Shown here: positions 1-7,786 of the stretch, one piece after another
Layout: each line of letters begins with the position of its first letter
Position numbering within the stretch: position 1 is the stretch's first letter
DNA from: Hydrococcus rivularis NIES-593
Lineage (GTDB): Bacteria > Cyanobacteriota > Cyanobacteriia > Cyanobacteriales > Microcystaceae
Assembly: GCF_001904635.1 (NCBI RefSeq)
Contig: NZ_MRCB01000002.1
Span: forward strand, 303,866 to 367,865
Direction: 5' to 3'
Length of the DNA stretch: 64,000 bases
Notes under the pieces: model-generated
The model's input: the letters and a program-made list of their open reading frames with translations, nothing else
The model's database searches: none
What the model was told of the DNA's origin: nothing
Made by a program: the position numbers and the translations under genes

Positions 1-2
1 AG

Positions 3-482
3 ACAGGCGTTTATTGGTTTGACGTGCCAGAAACTTATACCTTTGCTGAATCTTTTCCTGTCAAAAACGTTATTACAAAATTTGGGTCAGTTCCCGATCT
101 ATATAATCATCTAACCTGGATTACAGCTCATGTTTTTCCCTCAGCATGGGTTAAGAGCAAAAAAGGAGTTGAATTTTTTTCTCATGTCGGTTATAAAATG
201 ACCTCCGTGACCGATCGCTTTAGCGGCATCGGGGTGGCAATGCGAGCGGAAATAAGCGGCAAGAAAGGCGATCGCAATGTCAAATATTGCTCGACAATGG
301 TACATGAAAATACAGCCATTGCTGCTGGATATGGAACGGGAGGCGTTGCTCAATTAGTACTAGCAGGAAAACTCCACCAACCCGGAATTTTTCCGGTAGA
401 ACAAGTCTTGCCAACGAATTTATTTGAGGAAACCATGGCAAGTCGAGGAATTGAAATTCATCGACAACTAAACGTTGAATAA
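3..482 (+). CDS. saccharopine dehydrogenase-like oxidoreductase, C-terminal fragment
   Basis: The reading frame is open from the window edge, so the 5' part, including any Rossmann nucleotide-binding motif, lies outside. The visible ~159 residues resemble the C-terminal half of saccharopine-dehydrogenase-like proteins: a segment ending in a GTGGVAQLVLAG helix, then the family-like PGIFPVEQVLP stretch and a final short helix. The GTG at base 24 is an internal valine, because upstream codons (TGVYWFD) continue the same protein. Family membership is judged from these C-terminal patterns; substrate is unknown. Cyanobacterial members are often of unassigned function, so lysine metabolism should not be assumed. 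It converges on the MBOAT gene, with about 53 bases between the two stops. Confidence 0.7.
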   Translation, partial: TGVYWFDVPETYTFAESFPVKNVITKFGSVPDLYNHLTWITAHVFPSAWVKSKKGVEFFSHVGYKMTSVTDRFSGIGVAMRAEISGKKGDRNVKYCSTMVHENTAIAAGYGTGGVAQLVLAGKLHQPGIFPVEQVLPTNLFEETMASRGIEIHRQLNVE

Positions 483-535
483 TATCAAATCCGTTTATAG
501 GTTGTCCCAAAAGTAGAAAATGAATTCCCTTGCCG

Positions 536-1993
536 CTAAAACTCGAAATAAATAAACTCCGATGGCGTTTTTTCTGCCAGTAGAACAGTTAAACCAAGCA
601 ATACTGGCGATACCCAAGGAGAGAGGAGTAACTCGTACTCAAATTTCCGCTGCCAAATAGCGATATGCTCCATCAGGAGAACAGCCGTTGCCAAGATCAA
701 AATGGCAATCAGCATGACTCCTTCATTTAGGCTGTAGGAACTAAATAATTCGCCCAAGCCAGTCAAAGAATAGTTCCAAGGAGTTGCGATCGCAAGTAAT
801 TTAGCTAGCAGTCGTCTAGTATTCGTCTCCATAAAGAATAAACATCCCAGAACCACCGAGGCAAAGGTTAGTCCCCAAGAGATAAATTGAGGCTGGGACA
901 GGTATTTGCCAACAAAGCCATAAAAGGGTCTGCCCAAATAGCGTAAAACTAGCAAGAGAGCGCCGTGATAAGCTCCCCAAAGGATGAAATTCCAGGCAGC
1001 ACCATGCCAGAAACCAGAGAGCGTAAAAGTGATAAACAGGAAAAAGGGAGCCAATTGCTTTTGCGAACCCATGAGCGGAATAAAGACGTAATCGCGGAAC
1101 CAAGTACTTAGCGTAATATGCCACCGCCGCCAAAATTCATTGATACTCTGAGAAGTATAGGGAGCTAGGAAATTAAGCGTTAATTTAATGCCCAAAAATC
1201 TAGCCAGACCCACTGCAATAAAGCTATATCCGGCAAAGTCAAAATAAATTCTGAGTGCAAATAAGAAAGCCTGGAACCAAATAATCCAAGCGTTATCTGC
1301 CACTTTCAAATCAATATAAGGCGAAAGGTTGTCGCCGAGGACGAATTTCATAAACAGCCCCAAAGACAGCCACTTTAGCCCTTGCTCGCAATTATCAAAA
1401 GAAAATTTAAAGCGAAACGATTCAATTTGAGGAAAGAGATCCACGCGGCGTTCGATAGGACCGGCGACGATTTGAGGAAAGAAAGAGACGAAGTTAACAT
1501 AATCGATAAAACCGATCGGTTTCTTTTTCCTTGCCGTCAGCGAATCGACGACAAAAGCGACCATTTGGAAAGTATAGAAAGAAACGCCGGGAGGAATGCG
1601 ATCGGGTACTGGAATGGGAAAGGTTGTTTGCCAATTTTGCGGTATAGTTGCTACCAATCCCGCCACATCTTCGACAAAAAAGGCTAGATATTTAAAATAG
1701 GCAAGAATTGCGATATCAAAAACGATGACAGTCATCGCAATAAGCCTAGCTTGCACGCTTTGGTAACGCAACATCAGCGCCACCATAATGTAATTGAAGA
1801 CGACCTCGAAGACAAAGACAGCGAAGCTAATGCGATCGGTATTCAAAAACAGCATTAGCGACCAAACCATCAGTCCAATGCTGTCAAAGCTATCTCGCCA
1901 AAGATTGAGTGTCTTTGCAAGATAGCGTATCCCGAAATAGGGGATAGCAAATCCGATTAAAATAACCCAAAAGGAAAAGTCAGAGTAATTCAA
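536..1993 (-). CDS. MBOAT-family membrane O-acyltransferase (AlgI/DltB-like)
   Basis: A 485-residue polytopic membrane protein, the usual size for bacterial AlgI/DltB-type MBOAT enzymes, which move an acyl group from a thioester donor to a hydroxyl on an envelope polymer or small molecule. The signature lies around residues 327-344: FWHG with His330 and AYHG with His343, the pair that marks the MBOAT catalytic region. A conserved WRRWH...WFRDYVFIPL stretch lies about 40 residues earlier. It is the last gene of a reverse-strand run FAAL, acyl-CoA dehydrogenase, ACP, MBOAT. By analogy with DltB, which takes D-alanine from carrier DltC, this protein probably accepts the ACP-bound acyl chain from the neighbouring genes. 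The acceptor is unknown; no glycan polymerase lies beside it. A 136-bp gap from the ACP gene leaves room for a separate promoter. Confidence 0.88.
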   Translation of the reverse strand: MNYSDFSFWVILIGFAIPYFGIRYLAKTLNLWRDSFDSIGLMVWSLMLFLNTDRISFAVFVFEVVFNYIMVALMLRYQSVQARLIAMTVIVFDIAILAYFKYLAFFVEDVAGLVATIPQNWQTTFPIPVPDRIPPGVSFYTFQMVAFVVDSLTARKKKPIGFIDYVNFVSFFPQIVAGPIERRVDLFPQIESFRFKFSFDNCEQGLKWLSLGLFMKFVLGDNLSPYIDLKVADNAWIIWFQAFLFALRIYFDFAGYSFIAVGLARFLGIKLTLNFLAPYTSQSINEFWRRWHITLSTWFRDYVFIPLMGSQKQLAPFFLFITFTLSGFWHGAAWNFILWGAYHGALLLVLRYLGRPFYGFVGKYLSQPQFISWGLTFASVVLGCLFFMETNTRRLLAKLLAIATPWNYSLTGLGELFSSYSLNEGVMLIAILILATAVLLMEHIAIWQRKFEYELLLSPWVSPVLLGLTVLLAEKTPSEFIYFEF

Positions 1994-2088
1994 GGCTCTG
2001 CAATATGGGATTGGTGATTAGCGATCCCGTCCGTAGGACGGTGGAGATAAGAGAAAAAAGAAAAACAGTTAAACTTATCAAATAGTAC

Positions 2089-2108
2089 GGGCGCACGGCG
2101 GTGCGCCC
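2089..2108. repeat. short GC-rich inverted repeat
   Basis: GGGCGCAC and GTGCGCCC form a perfect 8-bp stem around a GGCG loop, between the ACP stop and the MBOAT start. No T-run follows on the reverse strand, so it looks more like one of the small mobile palindromes common in cyanobacterial intergenic DNA than a Rho-independent terminator. It could still attenuate MBOAT expression. Confidence 0.5.
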
Positions 2109-2129
2109 TTATACTGATTACTGATTGTA

Positions 2130-2534
2130 TTATTTACGCCCCCAAAGACCCCCCCAACCTTTTTTTCCGCTAGAAGCTGGCTGTACTGTTTCCTGGCTAG
2201 GAGCTTCTGCTTGGGCAGTTTTAACGTCGCCTAACGCACTCGACAAATCAAAGTTCTCGCATAAATATTGAGCTGACTTCTCAATGGTTGGATGATCCCA
2301 GAACAGCGTAGAAGGAAGCTCTAGATCGAGCCAATCTTCCAAGTCGCCCACCATCGTCACGGCATCGATAGAATCGAGTCCGTAGCGGGTCAACGGTTCG
2401 GTAACGCTGATCGTTTTGGGATCGAGAGATAGTTGCTCGGACAACTGCTTGACCAGCCAATTTTGGACGGCTTCGGCGGGAGTCATTGCTGGTGCTTGTT
2501 CGTCAAGCTTGAAGCTGGAGTTCTGAATTTGCAT
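2130..2534 (-). CDS. acyl carrier protein
   Basis: A 134-residue protein whose central ~80 residues form a PP-binding (acyl carrier) domain. The GLDSID motif places the phosphopantetheine attachment serine at Ser55. The C-terminal ~35 residues (rich in A, Q, S, G, ending GWGGLWGRK) are a flexible, positively charged tail not found on housekeeping AcpP. The ATG at 2534 is preceded by AGAGGA at good spacing, so the start is supported even though it overlaps the end of the dehydrogenase gene by 32 bases, which implies translational coupling. The carrier presumably receives the fatty acyl-adenylate made by the FAAL and presents it to the dehydrogenase and the MBOAT. It differs from the fatty-acid-synthase ACP in length and context. 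Confidence 0.9.
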   Translation of the reverse strand: MQIQNSSFKLDEQAPAMTPAEAVQNWLVKQLSEQLSLDPKTISVTEPLTRYGLDSIDAVTMVGDLEDWLDLELPSTLFWDHPTIEKSAQYLCENFDLSSALGDVKTAQAEAPSQETVQPASSGKKGWGGLWGRK

Positions 2535-4341
2535 GGGTTTTATCCTCTTGTGTTTTTGATTGCGATCGCGCGAGTTGAAAAGGAACGATTGAGAACAGTT
2601 TATCTTCTCTATAAAGCTTAAGCAGTTCTTGAGCGACGTTTTCTACATAAGCTTCACAGATAAAGTACGGCAGGGGTCGCAAGGTACGCAAAAGTCTGTG
2701 CAGACTCAGTACCAGCCATTCTCCCTTAGCAAAGAAATCGCCCAAATTTTTCCGATTATACAGCCACATATGCAAGCAAGCTGCTGCTGCGTGCAACGTG
2801 CAGTACTTCTTGGCGATTTCAAACAATTCGGGCGATTGCTCGTGACCGAATTCAAATTTTGAGTTCGCTATCTGTTCGTCATGGGCATTTAATTCCTCTA
2901 ATACTAGATTTCCCAGATCGAGCAGCTTAGCCAACACTGCTCGATCGAGAGCGGCATCTTCTTTCAATCCCTCCAGTTGTTGTAGAGCAATTTCTAGTCC
3001 TTGTAATAGGTCGTCCATACCGCGACCGAACAGTTCTAATTTTTGGGGTTCAAAGGTCGGCAGGGGTTGGTCTAGAGAAAAGATAGTTTCCAGGCGAGAC
3101 TGAATTTCTGCCATCGTTTGCGGCTTTCTTCTGGCGCGGTATTTGCTCAACTGACGCAACTGAAGGATTAGCGCGTGCAAGTTAACGATCGTGCTGCCAT
3201 CAAACATGCTGATAATGGAGTTATCCCGCAGCACCTTTTGGAAAATGCCATAGTCGTGTTCTTCCCGAAAGTAGAAACGAGAACCCAGAACGACATAAAC
3301 GTTATTCACCATCGTCTCTAACCGCACAGTGACGAAGTATTTCACCACCGATGCCCAGACGCTAAACTGCTCTGGGATAATGTGAAATCCTCTAGCTGCG
3401 CCTATCGTTTCGCACTCGCAAATTAAAATGTCGAGGAAGGCATCGACGAGGGTTTTACGAGGCTGAGGGATGTCAATAACTTTCTTGCCGTAGAGAACGC
3501 GGTTAGTGGCAAAGTTCAGGGTTGTCCTAAGAGCAGTATCGGCAGCCCCGTGGGAGAAAGCAGCGCACAACATTCGCGTAATTTGGAAGCCTTTGAGCGC
3601 CAATTCCAAGCCGTCTCCCTCTTCCTTGAGGCGCATCGAGTCGGGAACGAAGCAATCTTTAAACCCAATCCCGCTCATATCAGAAGCGCGAATGCCGTGG
3701 GTAAGGATTTTGGGGAGGTTGTAGTACTGAGAGGGGTCGAGTTCGCGCTTGTCCACCATAAAAAGGGTAAGGCATTTCGGACCGCCTGCGGGTTCTGTTT
3801 TCGCCAAAATATAAGCAATGCCAGAAATAGTAGCGCGGTTGATGGGCCATTTTTCTCCGTTGAGAAGATAGCCGCCGGGAACTTTCGTCGCCGTCAGTTC
3901 GCCGCCTACTAAATCGCTGCCGTGTTCTCTCTCGGAATAGCCGAGACACATTGCTCCACATTCGTCTATGATGTAGCGAGCGAGTTTTTGTTTCTGTTCC
4001 TCGCTTCCTGCCATCCAAGTCAGAAACGACCAGAAGAGGGTGGTAAAGGCAATGCCGATGGTCTGATCTCGACGCGACAGAACTCTGACAAAGGCGACAA
4101 ATTCCTCAAAAGAGGTAAATTTTCCGCCACAATTGGCAGGGACGTAGTAATGTTGTAATTTCCATTTGTATAGCCAATCAATTTCTTGGTGCGGGAATTC
4201 CTCGCTTTCATCGATTTCCATGACCCGCCTAAAAGACATAATGCTGTCTGGGGCGAGAGGATCGCCTAAATCTTTTTCGAGCGTTTGGGCAACCCAGTAT
4301 TGCTTGAGTTCGTGCATCAGATTTTCGCTCCATTCATCCAA
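2503..4341 (-). CDS. acyl-CoA dehydrogenase-like flavoprotein, probably acting on acyl-ACP
   Basis: A 612-residue protein of the acyl-CoA dehydrogenase family. The flavin-binding middle domain is visible (LGYSEREHGSD, then GYLLNGEKWPINRA near residues 130-170), followed by the helical C-terminal domain. The tail is ~200 residues longer than in short-chain enzymes, as in several large ACADs. At the position of the usual YEGT catalytic glutamate it reads FDGS, giving Asp381. Most cyanobacteria lack a beta-oxidation spiral, and this gene sits between a FAAL and an ACP, so the likely job is alpha,beta-desaturation of an ACP-bound chain rather than fatty acid breakdown. That substrate is inference from context. 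The gene overlaps the downstream ACP gene, and 136 bp separate it from the FAAL upstream. Confidence 0.85.
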   Translation of the reverse strand: MDEWSENLMHELKQYWVAQTLEKDLGDPLAPDSIMSFRRVMEIDESEEFPHQEIDWLYKWKLQHYYVPANCGGKFTSFEEFVAFVRVLSRRDQTIGIAFTTLFWSFLTWMAGSEEQKQKLARYIIDECGAMCLGYSEREHGSDLVGGELTATKVPGGYLLNGEKWPINRATISGIAYILAKTEPAGGPKCLTLFMVDKRELDPSQYYNLPKILTHGIRASDMSGIGFKDCFVPDSMRLKEEGDGLELALKGFQITRMLCAAFSHGAADTALRTTLNFATNRVLYGKKVIDIPQPRKTLVDAFLDILICECETIGAARGFHIIPEQFSVWASVVKYFVTVRLETMVNNVYVVLGSRFYFREEHDYGIFQKVLRDNSIISMFDGSTIVNLHALILQLRQLSKYRARRKPQTMAEIQSRLETIFSLDQPLPTFEPQKLELFGRGMDDLLQGLEIALQQLEGLKEDAALDRAVLAKLLDLGNLVLEELNAHDEQIANSKFEFGHEQSPELFEIAKKYCTLHAAAACLHMWLYNRKNLGDFFAKGEWLVLSLHRLLRTLRPLPYFICEAYVENVAQELLKLYREDKLFSIVPFQLARSQSKTQEDKTHANSELQLQA

Positions 4342-4477
4342 GAAATGATTTCAAAACAATGCTTTTTTTGTCATTGCTGAAGGTCGAGAGGTTACCAGAA
4401 TTTGTCGCTATTTTAGCTATATCTTCTGTTGGTTAGCTCAAAAGGAGCGCGATCGCCTTCCGATAAAACTACAATTT

Positions 4478-6292
4478 TTACTCTTCAATTGCCTCATCCG
4501 CAGGACTAAATTTTGCCACGAGTTCGGGATTTTCGCTCCAAGCGGCAACGATATTAATCGTTCCATTCAAGAAGTTCTGGCGGCAAGCGCGACGCTGAAT
4601 TTTGCCGCTCGCCGTTTTGAGAATGGTTCCCGATTTTGCCAACACGATCGCGTAGACAGGAATTTCATGCTGTTCGGCAATTTCTTGACGAATATCGCCA
4701 ATTATTTGCTTTAGATCTAAATTTTCAGTTCGACGCTCGACTTCCTGCACGATAACCAATTGTTCTTCTCCATTATCTTCAATAGAGAAGGCAGCCCCAT
4801 AATCGGGACGAAGAGCAGGATGCAGATGTTGCACCGTCCATTCAATATCTTGCGGATAGTGATTCGTGCCTCGCATAATAATTAAATCTTTGATCCGTCC
4901 GGTAATGTAGAGTTCTCCATCTTTGAGGAATCCGAGGTCGCCCGTGCGCAGGAAAGGCCCTTCTCCGCTATCTTGGATATAAGCTCTGAAAGTGCGCTCT
5001 GTCTCTTCCTCGCGCTGCCAGTACCCTTGAGCGACGCTGGGATCGGCAACCCAAATTTCGCCTACTTCATCGGGTGCACAGCGAATTAAGGTATCGGGAT
5101 GCACGATCGCAACTTTGGTATCGCAAACCAGACGACCGCAGCTAGCAATAGTCCGAATGCCGTTTTCTCGCTCTGGCTTGGCATCGACAATCTTATCTTT
5201 TTCTAAGGCGGCAGCTTCTAGGCGTGTAATAACGGGTTTGTGTCCTTTGGGTTTCGTCGAGACGAGCAGGGTATATTCTGCCAGTCCGTAGGCGGGGGCA
5301 AAGGTTTCCCAAGCAAAGCCGCAGGGAGAAAAGGTTTCGACAAACTTTGCCATCACTTTCGGGTTGATGGGTTCGGCGGCGTTTCCTGCCGCTTGCCAAC
5401 TGCTCAGATCGAGTTCTTCAAGATCTTTGGGTTTAACGCGGCGAATGCACAAGTCATAGGCGAAGTTAGGCGCTTGAGAGTGGGTGACGCGATATTTAGT
5501 AATGTTTTTCAGCCATTGAACGGGACGCTTGATAAAGGCGAAGGGAGACTGGAGATAGCAAGGCGTGCCGTTGTAGAGAGGCACCATCATTCCTTCAACG
5601 AGTCCGTAATCGTGGAAGTATGGCATCCAAGTAAGCGTCACGCTATTGGGTTCGTAGCCGCAAGCTTTTTGTAAGTAGCCAGCATGGTGGATCAGGTTAA
5701 AATGACTGAGCATTACACCTTTGGGCGTGGAAGTAGACCCCGATGTATACTGAAGATAAGCTAACTGGTTTTTGTCTGCCTGCGGATCTTGCCACTGTTC
5801 GGCGAGGGCAAGATCGACGGTTGCCGAATCGATCCAGTGCATTAGCTCGAATTCGGGAAATTCGTCGCGCACGTTCTCGATTAAAGACAAAATTCCCGCC
5901 GTAGTTAGAGCAAAGGTGGCTTGAGCGTCTTTAACAATTGCTCGCAGTCTGGGTAAGGTTCGCTTGAGTCTGCCGGATTCTGGCGGGGGAACGGGAATGG
6001 CAATCACTCCCGCATACAGACACCCGCAAAAAGCAGCGATGACTTCCAGTCCTTGAGGATAGAGCAATAGCGCTCGTTCTCCTTTTGCCCGATACTGTTG
6101 TAGTAAGGCGGCGATCGCTCTGGCTTGACGGTCTAATTCTCCATAGGTCAGAGGCGCACTTTCTGTTTTTCCATCGATGAGAAAGGTGTAAGCATGACCG
6201 TCAGGTTGTTGTGTAGCTCTCCCGCGCAGGAGTTCGATTAGGGTCGAAGGAACCGTTTGGGTCGCTGTTGATTTTTCAAGGCTTTGGGTCAT
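4478..6292 (-). CDS. fatty acyl-AMP ligase (FAAL)
   Basis: A 604-residue adenylate-forming enzyme with the ATP-binding loop YTSGSTSTPKG at residues 182-192, the MPYFHDYGL region typical of FAALs, the GDLGF...GRIKDLIIMRG hinge core, and the C-terminal catalytic lysine in TASGK (Lys564). The sequence after GLAEYTLLVSTKPKG fits the FAAL-specific insertion that suppresses transfer to CoA. The expected reaction is fatty acid plus ATP to acyl-adenylate, then loading onto a stand-alone ACP, which is encoded two genes downstream. It is the first gene of the reverse-strand cassette. No polyketide or peptide synthetase follows, unlike most cyanobacterial FAAL clusters, so the chain is probably handed to the MBOAT. 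The assignment is firm at family level; chain length is unknown. Confidence 0.92.
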   Translation of the reverse strand: MTQSLEKSTATQTVPSTLIELLRGRATQQPDGHAYTFLIDGKTESAPLTYGELDRQARAIAALLQQYRAKGERALLLYPQGLEVIAAFCGCLYAGVIAIPVPPPESGRLKRTLPRLRAIVKDAQATFALTTAGILSLIENVRDEFPEFELMHWIDSATVDLALAEQWQDPQADKNQLAYLQYTSGSTSTPKGVMLSHFNLIHHAGYLQKACGYEPNSVTLTWMPYFHDYGLVEGMMVPLYNGTPCYLQSPFAFIKRPVQWLKNITKYRVTHSQAPNFAYDLCIRRVKPKDLEELDLSSWQAAGNAAEPINPKVMAKFVETFSPCGFAWETFAPAYGLAEYTLLVSTKPKGHKPVITRLEAAALEKDKIVDAKPERENGIRTIASCGRLVCDTKVAIVHPDTLIRCAPDEVGEIWVADPSVAQGYWQREEETERTFRAYIQDSGEGPFLRTGDLGFLKDGELYITGRIKDLIIMRGTNHYPQDIEWTVQHLHPALRPDYGAAFSIEDNGEEQLVIVQEVERRTENLDLKQIIGDIRQEIAEQHEIPVYAIVLAKSGTILKTASGKIQRRACRQNFLNGTINIVAAWSENPELVAKFSPADEAIEE

Positions 6293-6721
6293 CTTTAACT
6301 CGTTAGTAAATTTTAGATTAGTCCTCCTGCCGTTCTGCGACTTCCTTCAGACACGACGGAGCGGCAGAGCGTTACCTACATTGTTGATAAATTAGAACAT
6401 ATAAACGTTAACTTATTACAAATTATGTCAACCTCTTACCTAAATTGTCAGCCCCATTCAACTTTTTTCCGTAAAAGTAACTTTCAAGAGCTTTAAGAAA
6501 GCTACTCTTGCATAAATTCAAGATAAAGATTCAAGCATAATACTATTTTTAAAGCTTTTAAAGATAGAGTTTCTAAAAACCTTTTTAATTTAATAAGAAA
6601 AGCTATGGCACCGACTCGGTACGATTGAAAAAAAAGATCGGGGATCTCTCGTAGGCGTAATTAATACGAAGCCTATAAGCTAGTACAAGCCAAAATAGAT
6701 GGGAAAGGAGGTCGAAAGAGG
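6293..6721. other. divergent intergenic region, FAAL / DraG-like
   Basis: About 430 bases between two divergently transcribed genes. It is AT-rich, especially 6380-6600, and must hold promoters for both directions. No RNA gene, repeat or conserved ORF was recognised. A strong Shine-Dalgarno AAAGGAGGT lies just upstream of the GTG at 6722. No comparable ribosome site is visible before the FAAL start. Confidence 0.5.
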
Positions 6722-7666
6722 GTGCGATACTCACTTTTGAGTCGGTTTCAAGGCGGTTTGCTCGGCGGTTTCCTGGGAGAGACTTTAATTGACAGTTCTT
6801 CAAAACGAGAAGGAACGATCGCATCGGAGATAGGGATCGACTCGATCGAACCTTGGCTCGCTTCTAGTACGTTGTCTGCCGAAGACTGGGAGCAAATTGG
6901 CGATCGCCTGTCTGCTGCTTTAGAGGGCAAAACGCCTACTAACAGCGGCGAATTGGCTGTAGCGGCGCTACCTATACTGTTCTTTTTTCATGACGACTTG
7001 GGGTTGCTCAAAGAGCAGCTACAACATTTGGTAAACATTTGGCAATTGTCCGCACAGACCTTAGAAGATGTTTTAATATGGGCGTATGCGATCGCGCTGG
7101 CACTCAGAGAAAAACTCGATCCCGATCGATTGCTTCCTCAAATCTTGGTTCGCTATCGATCGGCTCAGACTCCCCTCATCGACCAGCTAGAGCAAGTTCG
7201 GACTTGGTTAGAGCAAGGAACTTCCCTACGGCAAGCGATCGCCCAAATCTCTAGGGACGGCAAACCGAATCCGATCGCGCTAGCGCTCTACTGTTTTGCT
7301 CGCACTCCAGAAGATTTTCGACTTTGCTTGATGCAAGCTATTCGGACGGGCAAACAAGCTTCTCTCGTTGCTGCTCTAACTGGTGCTTTGGCAGGAGCGC
7401 ACAACAGTTTTAGCGGAATTCCTATCGATTGGCGTGTAGCGGTTGGAAAACACCCAACGGGTCAAAAACTTACTAGAGAGGCGACTTGTCTGTTTGCCGC
7501 TTGGTCGGGCGCTTATAAACTAGAAGGCTTGGATACTCTTAAATCTGCTGCTGTCACTTCGCCTCTGGTGATGCAACCCCGCTCTTCTGTCAAGATTATT
7601 TCTCAAGGAGAATATTCATTTTTAGATCCTTTGTTTAATGTAGACAGTAAAGTAATAAAAAAGTAA
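6722..7666 (+). CDS. degenerate ADP-ribosylglycohydrolase (DraG)-like protein
   Basis: A 314-residue protein with the general layout of the ADP-ribosylglycohydrolase family: an N-terminal FQGGLLGGFLGETL resembling the first glycine-rich helix, and a C-terminal GALAGAHNSF..IPIDW motif. In active enzymes that second motif is preceded by a GDTDT-type metal-binding sequence; here it reads GKQAS (residues 210-214), so the metal aspartates are missing. It is therefore probably not a hydrolase and may be a binding or regulatory relative. The GTG start at 6722 is chosen because AAAGGAGGT lies ~8 bases upstream. The 7TM-HD gene follows 120 bases later in the same direction and may be co-transcribed. 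Confidence 0.65.
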   Translation: MRYSLLSRFQGGLLGGFLGETLIDSSSKREGTIASEIGIDSIEPWLASSTLSAEDWEQIGDRLSAALEGKTPTNSGELAVAALPILFFFHDDLGLLKEQLQHLVNIWQLSAQTLEDVLIWAYAIALALREKLDPDRLLPQILVRYRSAQTPLIDQLEQVRTWLEQGTSLRQAIAQISRDGKPNPIALALYCFARTPEDFRLCLMQAIRTGKQASLVAALTGALAGAHNSFSGIPIDWRVAVGKHPTGQKLTREATCLFAAWSGAYKLEGLDTLKSAAVTSPLVMQPRSSVKIISQGEYSFLDPLFNVDSKVIKK

Positions 7667-7786
7667 ACGCTGATGTTTTACACGATAGTTTACTAAGTAT
7701 TTATGCTTAAAATTTATGAAATCGCTAGCGAGGCAATTCCAGCCAGCTCCTTCTAATCCTATAAAATCAGATCGTTTTCACAATCT

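Noticed and set aside
3550..3912. A 120-codon + frame opposite the acyl-CoA dehydrogenase
   Set aside because: It is antisense to conserved flavoprotein sequence and shows no domain; a codon-usage shadow.
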